Positions 11,935-21,700 of a stretch of 64,000 nt of DNA are shown piece after piece. The first letter of the stretch is position 1. The number at the start of each line of letters is the position of its first letter. Below the pieces are notes generated by a model that was not told where the DNA came from, did not search any database, and saw only the letters and a program-made list of their open reading frames with translations. Source of the stretch: Erigeron canadensis (lineage: Eukaryota > Streptophyta > Magnoliopsida > Asterales > Asteraceae); assembly GCF_010389155.1 (NCBI RefSeq), contig NC_057762.1:4079513-4143512 (forward strand). Direction: 5' to 3'. A program made the translations under genes and the position numbers.

Positions 11935-13345
11935 TTACGTATAAATTTGAAACAAGACAAATGACTTCTATACAAATAAACCTATTTGATTTTGATTTTA
12001 TTCATACAGTGTGAAAAACTTATACAAAATCGTATATGATTTTATGCATACATCGTCAAGAAAATATACATTGAGTCAAACCAAATTGTTTTCTTAAAAA
12101 GAAATTTATTCAAAATCATTTTTGATTTTACTCATAAAGTCTGAAAACTTATTCAAATCAACTATTCAAAATCAAAAATTATTTTACGCATACATTAGGG
12201 AAAAACTATACAAAATCATATATGATTTTGTATAGCACATTGAGACAAAACAAAATGAGTCGCATACCAAGAAACCCATTTAAAATCAAAAATGATTTTA
12301 AGCATACAGTATGAAATACCCATACAAAATCATATTTGATTTTATTCATACATCTAGACAAAAAAAAATGAGTTTGGTATCATTAAACCTATTCAAAATC
12401 AAATTTGATGGAATTTCATTTGTTTGTATAGATATATGGAATTTCACTAAACCTATTCAAAATCAAATCCGACCGAGAAGTGTGATCACGAGGGCCTTCG
12501 GCCCCGCGCTTTAGGTTAGGCTGACCCTAGGACTTCAAACCCTAAACTAAAGCTTAATTTCTAATAAAAAATGATTTCACATGTATAATGTTAAATATCA
12601 ATGCAAAATCATTTATGATTTTATGCATACATTTTAGAAAAGTTGCATTAATCTAAAACCCTAAAAGCTAAAACCTTAAGGGCTAAAAGCTAATCCGAGG
12701 GGGATGTGTGATCACGGGGGCCTTCGGCCCCGCGCTTTAGTTTAGGGTTTGAAGTCTAACGGCTAACCCTACGAATTCAAACCTTAAACTAAAGCTTAAT
12801 TTATAATCAAAAATGATTTCACATGTATAATGTTAAAAATCTATGCAAAATCATTTTTGATTTTATGCTTGCATTTTAGAAATGTTGCATTCTAAACCCC
12901 TAAACTTTAACCCCTTGGGGGCTAAATCATTTCGTATGGGTATTTCATACTGTATGCTTAAAATCATTTTTTGATTTTAAATGAGTTTCTTGGTATGTAA
13001 CTCATTTTGTTTTGTCTCAATGTGGTATACAAAACCATATATGATTTTGTATAGTTTTTCCTTAATGTATGCGTAAAATCATTTTTGATTTTGAACAGTT
13101 TTCAAACTTTATGAGTAAAATCAAAAATGATTTTGAATAAATTTCTTTTTAAGGAAGTCATTTGGTTTGGCTCAATGTGCTACACAAAATCATATATGAT
13201 TTTGTATATTTTCTTGACAATGTATGCGTAAAATCATATATGATTTTGTATAAGTTTTTCACACTGTATGCAAAAAATCAAAATTGATTTTAAATAGGAT
13301 TATTTGTATATAACTCGTTTGCCTTGTCTCAATTTTATACGTAAG
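11935..13345. repeat. Large inverted repeat within the palindrome array
   Basis: Arm 11,935-12,325 (about 390 bp) is repeated in inverted orientation at 12,933-13,345 (about 410 bp). The order of palindromes and linkers is preserved, with high identity by eye. The 600-bp spacer contains a direct duplication. The arrangement resembles a foldback or long-TIR non-autonomous DNA transposon whose termini contain many copies of a possible transposase-binding palindrome. Confidence 0.75.
12470..12900. repeat. Direct duplication of about 230 bp with GC hairpins
   Basis: Two copies (about 12,470-12,665 and 12,700-12,900) share GTGTGATCACG, then GGGCCTTCGGCCCCGCGC, then CCTAAACTAAAGC and TTTCACATGTATAATGTTAAA. 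GGGGGCCTTCGGCCCC folds into a GC stem closed by a C(TTCG)G-type loop, striking inside otherwise AT-rich DNA. Confidence 0.75.
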
Positions 13346-13386
13346 AAAACCAACAAAATCATATATGATTTTATACATACATTGAG

Positions 13387-13840
13387 GACCTGATTGTCTT
13401 TTCATGGCTTATCCAGAACATTGAACCAACCTTGGCCGGAAATCTTACCGAATTCTCCACATCAAAAGAACTCTGGGATGCTTTAGCAGTTACTTATAGC
13501 AGCGGCAAAGACAAATTACAAGCCTTTAATCTACACGTCCAGGCGAACGAACTTAAACAGAACGTTAAATCCCTTGAAGATTTATGGATTTCACTCCAAG
13601 GTGTGTGGGGTGAAATCGACTGTATAGATCCAAACCCAATGAAGTGCCTTGATGATATTAAAATATATACCAAACTAAGATCGAAACAGAAACTGTTCCA
13701 ATTCTTAAATGGGCTTGATCGGAAGTTTGAATCGATTAAACGGAAGATCCTTCAGGTTGACCCGCTCCCTACCGTTGAATCCGCGTATTCAACCGTTCGC
13801 AAAGAAGCCGCTCACCAGAGTATTCTGATTTCTGAGAGCA
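13387..13840 (+). pseudogene. Copia-type gag, N-terminal part
   Basis: Open frame starting upstream of 13,432 (WLIQNIEPTLAGNLTEF) and continuing through SKELWDAL, SLEDLWISLQGVW and FLNGLDRKFESIKRKIL. This is the UBN2-type gag of Ty1/copia elements. Its 5' side is abutted by the palindrome array and its 3' side is broken at 13,841 by an LTR insertion. The rest of the frame resumes at about 16,140. No LTR of this element was identified, so it is a truncated relic. Confidence 0.8.
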
Positions 13841-16120
13841 TGTAACACCCCAATAATTTTAAGATAAATAAACTAACCCCTTTTTATAGTTTTGACTTTA
13901 AATTAGTTTCCTAGTATTTTATTTTTGGATATGGGGTTAATTTAGTTGGAACTTTAACGGATAGCGGGTAAAAATACCCACAAAAGTTAGTCAAGGGCGT
14001 GGCACTCATAGGAAGTGCCAACCATTTTCTTTTTCCACTTCTCACATTTTCACTCTTGTTCATCATCATTCCTCCATGCAACTTCATCTCAATTCTTCCA
14101 AAATCAAAGACTAATTCTTTCAATCCAAGAATAAAAATCATAATAATAATTATCACCATTAAATAATCTCCATTCAAGAATTGAAAAGTTAGGGTTTGTG
14201 GGTATTGTGGTGGTGGCCGAATTTCAAAGAGAAAAGAAAGGAAGAAGAATTTCCAACTTAAGTCTTGCATTAACTTATTGTTTATTGAGGTATTGAATTC
14301 CCCTAATTTAGTTTTCATCTTTCTTTTGAAATTAGGGTTCATGGAGTGAACCAATTTGGGGGTTTTTGCTAGAAGATGAATTATGGTTAATTTCTCCCAA
14401 TTCCTTAGTTAACCTAGTTGTCATTGAGTTATATGATGTGTTTGATTATGAAATTGATAAGTTCTAAGTAATATTTTGAGTTTGCAAGAAAAGATGAACT
14501 TTTTGCTAGTTATTGAAATGTGGTTGAAAAAGGTAAGATGAACTACCTAATTTTGTTGTTAAAGGTGGAAGTAACTCAATGACAAATGGGTTGGGTTTTG
14601 GGTTTGAAAAAGGCTAGTGAATGAGAATTTGGTAATTTTGAGCAACTAGATGAAATGGCCACATGTTGGTGGTAAAATGAGATTTTTAGCAAAATGATAG
14701 ATTATTGAGATTGATGAGTTAGAGAGATTGAGCTTTGTTAAGTGAAACTTGATTTTAAGCCAACTCAAGGAAATTGAGTTTGGGTGAATAGGAATGCTAG
14801 TGAATCGTTAGTTTGGCTAAGTGAGTTAGCCAAGATTGTGAAGAAAGTCTTATGTGCATATTGTATTGAATTGATAGGTTGAAAGCTTTGCACTTGTTGT
14901 TGCATTGTTGATTGTTGATAGTCGCGGAGGAGGTGAGTACTCTTGCATACCTTTATGTATACGTTGGGTCAATCGACCACATCATGTTGAAGCCTTTTGT
15001 CCATGTGTGGTGTTGACCACATCATGTTGAAGTTTATTTATCCATGTGTGGTGATTGATTCGGCGTAGGCCCATATGGGGCATAGTGTTTATGAGGCCTA
15101 AGAACCTCCGGGGCCTAAGAATCCCGATAGTTAATCATGTTGATGATTGTTTAGCGTATGTGGATCCATGTATGTTTTGTTAGCGCAAAAGTAAGTATGC
15201 AAGTGATGATATGACGGTATCATTGGCTACATGCGATAGTCTTTTGTGTTTTTGCCCTCCTTCGTATGTATAATTGTATGCAAGTTTATTCACTAAGCAT
15301 TCGCTTACGTTTTAGTTGTTTACCATTTTATAGGTGGTTCCGGAAGAATGAACTAGGTATTGTTGATTTGAAGTTGTTGACTTGAAGTGTTAGTGACTTG
15401 AAGGTATTTGGTCATCCATAAAAGAATGACATTTTGGTTAGAAACCTAGTTAATTCCCTCTCAAACTCTTGGCTCTTGATACATGTGTCTTTCGAATGAG
15501 AATGTTGTGTATGATGTATTTTAAGTCTTGAAGTCTTGACTATTATGGTGGATTGAAGTATAAATCATTTTGGAGTCAACTTGGTCTTTTCATCACTTTG
15601 GGTAAATGCGGGCGAGTGACCCGCTTGGTTGTTTTAGTGTAAATTTCAATGGTTAAAGTTTCGAATGTAGTAATTATGTTGTAAATTATGTCATGTGAAG
15701 GTTTGAAATCAAATTTGATGTGTGATGGAACTTGTGTTTGAGTTTGGAAAATGTTGCAAATTGAGTTAATAGTCAAATTTGATGTTTTGTGTGTGCAGTA
15801 AGAGTACAGACGCAGACACGGCTGACCGTGCTCAGCGTCTGCAGTATTTCCTCTTAGTGTTCAGTTTCTGAGAGCACGGACGCAAAGCACGGTCGACCGT
15901 GCTTGCGGCCGCAGTTTCTCTGTCTTCAAGCAAAATTTTTCCGAGCTTCATCCGATGTTTTCAAGGTCTGAAACTTATAAGATATGTTTATTATAACATA
16001 TTAAGGTGTTCTAATTTGTTAGATTTTGAATTTTAACATTTTGAGTTTTTCACCTTATTTTGTCTAAAAATTTTCTAAGTATGGATTGGTCAAATAAAGT
16101 CAACTTGTAAAAAAAATAAA
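13841..16120 (+). mobile_element. Solo-LTR-like Ty3/gypsy insertion splitting gag
   Basis: The insertion starts with TGTAACACCCC, the common start of plant Ty3/gypsy LTRs, and interrupts the copia gag frame cleanly. It has no coding capacity over about 2.3 kb. It contains a duplicated segment of about 45 bp (GACCACATCATGTTGAAG, 14,977-15,060) and a GC-rich block at 15,800-15,915. The right boundary lies somewhere in 16,085-16,140; no unambiguous CA end or target duplication was found there. A solo LTR from recombination is the simplest reading, but a different non-coding element is possible. Confidence 0.55.
15886..15903. repeat. Perfect 18-bp GC palindrome
   Basis: AGCACGGTCGACCGTGCT is its own reverse complement. 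A related imperfect version (CACGGCTGACCGTG) lies 75 bases upstream. Both sit in the LTR-like insertion within a repeated 'gacgca…gcgtc' context. Confidence 0.8.
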
Positions 16121-16139
16121 AAATAAAAATGGTCGAGTC

Positions 16140-17005
16140 GAGTTCTTTCAAAGCAACTATTTCAAAACCACAGGGCATAGCCACCGGACTTATCGCCGAC
16201 GAAATGCATGGGAGCAGTCTCGCCACAAAAGGGTTCCGACGAACTGCCAAAAGATGATAAATCTCATCTTAAATGTGAAGAATGTGGCAGGAATCGACAC
16301 ACCAATGACCAATGTTTCGAAATCATTGGTTATCCCGATTGGTGGACCGAAAATCATCGAACGACAAGCAAAAAGGGTGTCTCAAAATCACTTTCTTCTC
16401 CTACCACCAATACCGGCAGCATCTCCACCACTAAAAGAAACACTGATCGGCTTTTGGAGGGAGGACTAGCAGCAACGGCGGCGACCGGAGGTAATGGGGA
16501 AGAGGGTTTTGTTTCGGTAGCAGGTAATGGGAGGAAAGAAATAACTCCAAAAAATAACTTTTTTCCTTTTTATGTTGACCGACCCCTCTTTCCTAATAAT
16601 GAGTGTATAATATCACAAAAAATAAACTCTTTTCTTTCTTATTCGGACCGACCCAATATTGGGCCCAACAGTCATGGGTTCTTCAATAAAAATAAAAAAG
16701 GCTATCCGTTCTCTTTAAATGGGTCAGCCTATGTGCCCCAAAATCTCAATAACAAATCCATTGGACCGTGGATTTTTGATTGTAGGGCTACCGACACAAT
16801 AACATATGAGATATCTGATTTTACGAAAATCTCGACACCTATTGAAATTTATCACATCAAAGCCGCAGATAAAGAGAAAATGGATGTAAAGACCAGCGAA
16901 ACCATTGAAATTTCTCCAAACATTAAATTGCCCAATTTTCATTATGTTCCATCCCTATCAAAGTTCCATCCCTATCAAATAAACTTTTGTCTACAAGTCA
17001 TGTGA
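16140..17005 (+). pseudogene. Copia-type gag zinc knuckle and protease remnant
   Basis: Continuation of the gag frame broken at 13,841. The CCHC knuckle CEECGRNRHTNDQC is coded at 16,274-16,315, followed by FEIIGYPDWW. The protease region begins WIFDCRATDTITY at about 16,769, where the expected D-S/T-G-A catalytic motif reads D-C-R-A, so it should be inactive. A 17-bp tandem duplication (16,946-16,962 and 16,963-16,979) shifts the frame and creates the stop at 17,005. Integrase, RT and RNase H are absent. Confidence 0.8.
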
Positions 17006-17039
17006 CGAAAGAATTAAACCTTTTACCCCCAAATTACCG

Positions 17040-17241
17040 AGTCACCATCTTCCCAACCGGCCGGAAATAGCAAACTGACAGCCAATCCAACATTAGCCAA
17101 CACAACCACATTCTTAGCCGTCTGTTTTTCATTGCTTTCATACGGGTCTTTCCTTGCACATACAACAGAGACGCACTACCCATTTGTCCCCCTATTACTC
17201 GTGGCGGCGCCGATATCTCCCTCCACCAGTCATTCCCTCCG
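17040..17241 (+). other. Possible 5'-UTR exon of TAD3
   Basis: A balanced-composition segment ends CCCTCCG followed by a strong donor, GTGAGC, at 17,242. The first TAD3 coding exon begins just after an acceptor-like TTTTTAG (ending about 18,699), so a UTR intron of about 1.45 kb is plausible. No direct evidence links the two. Confidence 0.3.
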
Positions 17242-17268
17242 GTGAGCTTCACCATCAATTTAGTTTTT

Positions 17269-17269
17269 C

Positions 17270-17298
<29 letters not shown>
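17269..17298. repeat. (AT)n microsatellite
   Basis: About 28 bases of alternating TA following the putative donor. Confidence 0.8.
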
Positions 17299-17300
<2 letters not shown>

Positions 17301-18708
17301 AGGATTCAAAGTGGTATTTTGTGTGTGTTTTATTTGTGCCCACCAATTGTTTGATGAAATGCCTGTGAAACCAATTTTTTTAGCATGTGAAAAACCATCA
17401 TGATCTTACTATATGGATTTATTTTTCTGTCTTTGAAAGCTAGCTGCTTTACTAGTACTTGTGTCAAGAAACATTCGAAGACGATTTCCATCTAGATGTA
17501 CATTCAAAGATGTTGTTTTCAGATTAGGAGCAATAACACAATCATTTGAATATTTGATCTCAGTTGAGGTGCCAAAGATCATAATTCGTTGCTTGGACCT
17601 TAACTTGGAATACTTTACCTCTGTCTCAAACTTCAATATTGTACTCGGAGCAACGAAACAGTTACTCCGGGCTGAACTGTTTTTTTTTGTTTTTTTGGAT
17701 ATCTTTGGAGTTAGTGTAGTACAAGTCGGGAACTTTGTTAATGTTTTTCTTTGTCAAGCATAGTCATGCAATGATCCAGTACCGTTAATGATTTGTATTT
17801 ACTTATCTACTTCCTCTTTGTAACGCCTAATTGCACGGAAACGAGTTTCCGTTGTTGTCCCATCGTTGTTGTATGAATCTTGGGGCATATGATGAAATTC
17901 CATCAAGAAGTTGTGCTTGATGACCATCTTTTCAACCAACCCTCATAATGCTTCAGCATTTTAGTAAAAGTTGCACGTGTTACTTTACTAATATACGAGC
18001 CTTCTGTAGAAGAGTTGGCTGTAGCTTATATTAAAGAACTTTAGAGACTAGTTGAGTTATCCCCTTATGAGAAACAAGTCAATAATGTATCTTCAGTCTT
18101 TGGCTGCTAACATGGGAGACACATGCCATATTAGCACTTTTAATATGGAAATAATAACCGATTAGTTTACATTTCAAAAGGTGACAAAAACTTGGGTGAT
18201 GACATTAAACACAAACAAAGTTGGGCTACTAAAGTGGGAAAATTCTTGAAGTTGAGAACAAATATAGTGAATTTCCCCTAGAAAAGACTACTATGATCAA
18301 ATTTCAAATACACATTACTTTTGTAGGTTATTGTAAAATCATGTTTATGGACTTCTTACAATAACATGGATCATGTAGTAAAGTAGCCTCCTTAAAACTA
18401 GTATATTCTGTTGCAGATAAGAGCAGCTGCTTTTCCATTTTTGATGCATACACATCTAGTTTGGGTGCTAGATATCTGTGTCTCAAAACCTGCATTGCTA
18501 CTGGTTAAGAACAAATAAGGTATGGTTCTATTTCGATGTACATTAGATGCTTTTGTTTCCAGAATAGTAACACACACACACACATGATCATGTTTCTGTT
18601 TGTGTGTTTTTACATTGGATGGATCATCTTTGTTTATGATCAACCTCTTAAATCAAGTCTATTTGATTGTGTATGATTTGTGACTTGGAATGTTTTTAGT
18701 TTGGAAAC
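17299..18708. other. Presumed TAD3 upstream or UTR-intron sequence
   Basis: No gene supported. Two segments (about 17,440-17,550 and 18,485-18,590) share a similar order of words (GATGTACATT, TTTTCAGA/TTTCCAGA, AATAAC) and may be a degraded duplication. A short (CA)n lies near 18,571. Confidence 0.35.
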
Positions 18709-21700
18709 ATGAACAAGTTTAAAGACAACAAGTGTTGGGAAATCATATACATCCCCGATAAACCACTCTTTCCTCTTCACCAACAACCCACAGGTACTTC
18801 AACATCCATTTTTCAGCGCATGCATATACGTCCAAAGTTTTTGTGAATAGCATATACGTCTAAAGTTTGATAGTTTCTATGTACTCGACTTGGTTTTGAA
18901 TCTGCAGTCAATGTTTATGCTGCTGTAATTGATCCTAAGCAAGCCCACACTCTTGTCAGGTATGTGCGTACAAACTATATTCACTTCTGTGTTCTTGACT
19001 TTTATCATTAGGCACTAACTATCTTTGGTTGATCGATTGAAAATTTTCAGGAAATTAAATCAGATTTTGCCATTAGAAAATCTACGTCATGTCAAACGGG
19101 TGCGAAAGCACTACACTGATGGAGGTTTCTTACTGTCCTGATTTTTTGCTTATAAAAGTTTGATTATAAAAACATATATGTATATGTATAGTCAATGCTA
19201 TTTGTAAAAAGGATCAAATTCGTGAGAAGGGCCTCCGAAATGGCATTTTCCTAAATATAACTCCTTTTGTGCATCAGAAACTTATTTTGTGTAACAAATG
19301 TGTTGCACAAATGGCATTCTGTGATGCACATTACAAATTTTTTAAAAACGTGAAATCGTGAATCGCATAAAATCCCACCAAGTTTTTTTTTTAACCCTTA
19401 CATATGCTACTATAAAGAGCTGAAAAAGAATCGATGTCGAAAATGAGAAATCAGTCAAGCGGGATTAGAATTTAGTGCCTCTTTGCAAGTAATGAACTTG
19501 GTCCTTCAACCGCCCACACACATATACTAATGTTGGCTGATGCTATATCTTGTATCTATTTTTGTGGCTTGTCAGGATCCACTCAATTATCAGTGATCTT
19601 ATGTTTAGCCGGTGAAAATGATAGCCAGTTAGATATCATACCGCAAGAGGTGGTTGAGCTAATAGATTCTCATCAGTTGGAAATTTTCATCACAAAAGTA
19701 AGTCATTTTATAGATGTATTTCATTTGTATACCATTTGTGGATATAGAGATGTATTTTTTCATACTAGTATGGTCAGCATTTGACGTAGTTTTTTTTAAT
19801 GTGGATTAGGTTTGCAAATATGCTCCATTATCGAAAGAAGAATGGGAAGAACAATGCAAAAGATGGCCAACATCTTTTCATCCACCAACCTAGTACTTTA
19901 TCTAACTTATCTTGTATATATTTATTAGGTGTTTCGTGTTTCCTATTCGTCACTTACATCACCAAATTATATCCAAAATCTACATAATTGATGTGTATGC
20001 TAAATTAAGGTAAAGTGATGCAAATTTGGGGCATTGTCAAACTACTAGACTTATGCCCGCGCAATACGGCGACGGTAGGGGTGGTGGTGGCGGTGACCGG
20101 TGGGGTAGTGGTGGCGGCGACGGGTAGCGGAGGTGGTGGCGACAAGTGGCGGCGGTAGTGTCGACGCGGTGGCGGTGATAGTGTTGGGGGCGGGGCGGGG
20201 GGTGGCGATGGTGGTGAATGTAAAAGTAATTGATGTTAAACTGGGTAGTGTAGTTATTTTAAGGGTATTATAGGTATATTATCTGTAAATGTTTAAATTG
20301 GTGAATAAAGGAGAGGGATATTTTTGGTTTTTCAATGGCTGAAAGTTTAAGAAAAGGAGGAGCCATTTGCTTTATTAGATAGTATAGAAGTATAGTTATA
20401 GATACTGATGAAAATCATAGTAATCTAAATACGCTTTCTTAGAGATTTTTTTTCATGTAACACGTCATGGTATATTCAGAACCGATCATATTGTATTTCT
20501 TAATACCTTCATTTATGTAACATAAATCACACAATCCTCTTTTGACTTTTCTTTGGGTGTGTTGTCCGAAATGTAGCAATATCAGTGGCATTACTGGGTT
20601 TTCAGAAGAAGAAGCGCACTTGGTATACACCTTCATGAAGCTAGCACTGGATTTGGCAAAAGGTGAATCCCAGGTAAAAGTTTGTACCCAAAGCATTTAA
20701 GCGGTTTTTAAGAATTTTACTGTATATAGTTTAACTTTACGTTTAAAACAACAAATATTGTTATTGATATATTCTATACAGCAATATGAATATACTGTTT
20801 CACATTGATGAAATATGGTGCTATAGTTGAAATTTTAAGAATCCATTTCACAACATATTCCATATAAAACTATAATGATTATGGAATATTTAAAAATGAA
20901 TGTAGAAGAATATTTCATCTACATTGGAATCAGAGGGAATGGGCCTTAAATTAATCATTTGGCACATCAGATTATATAATTCATATAGCAGTTAGTTCCA
21001 AACAAGATATCACGCTGTAAGTATAATGGTATCAGGTCTCTACTCTACAGTACAATTGATCTTATTAATATAAAGTAGTGCAGATGGTGAATGCTGCTGT
21101 TGTTGTTGATCCTTCAACGAATGAGGTGATTGCACGTGCATGTGATCAGGTCCACTCTTGTAGCTGTTCCATAAATTATGAGGTTACTACTTCCTCGTCA
21201 CTTGCATATAGAACTCATAATCATGACAATACACAAAATTCTTCAGCTACACAACCCCAAGTGTTGTATGATCGGGTTTCTTGTTTAAATCCTTGGCAAT
21301 GGTCCACCCAGAAGTCATGTAATGACTCTTGTTCATGGCATCCTTTAAGGCATGCTGCTATTGTAGCCATTGAATATTCTGCAGCCAGAGATAGACATCT
21401 TTTTCCTGGCAGTGGACATGATCTAGCAGAAACTGATCATGTCGGTCCCACTTTAACATGTCATACGTCGAAGAAACAAAAGACCAAATCCGTTCATGTA
21501 AGTTCCTTGATTCTTCTTTGTTGTTTCACATTAGAATGACAAATTGGGTGGGTTGGGTAACAGGTCAATATGTTTAGTTTTTTTACGGGCCAGAATGACC
21601 CGAAACACTTTTATTTCCCGTTTTTATAATTAATTAACATTAGAACATAAACCAACGCTGAAAAAAAGAGTTGGTCTTGAATGCTACTTGATTAAATAAG

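Larger units (their letters stand above)
11040..13385. repeat. Dispersed array of short perfect palindromes
   Basis: Throughout this 2.3-kb block the 18-mer AAAATCATATATGATTTT (a perfect palindrome) and variants such as AAAATCAAAAATGATTTT recur every few tens of bases. At least seven exact copies of the first form are visible, for example near 11,661, 11,826, 11,919, 12,215, 13,184, 13,227 and 13,355. Linkers are also shared (ACGCATACATTG, CACATTGAGACAAAAC, AAATGAGTT). A larger unit of about 250 bp starting near 11,614 repeats near 12,165. No coding potential. Confidence 0.85.

Noticed and set aside
13911..14354. 147-aa minus-strand ORF
   Set aside because: Lies in non-coding LTR-like sequence; no domain.
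17409..17763. Opposing ORFs of 75 and 100 aa upstream of TAD3
   Set aside because: No recognisable domain and mutual antisense overlap; likely chance.
21078..21539. Stand-alone 153-aa gene
   Set aside because: It is TAD3 exon 7 read through into intron 7; the splice-joined model explains it.
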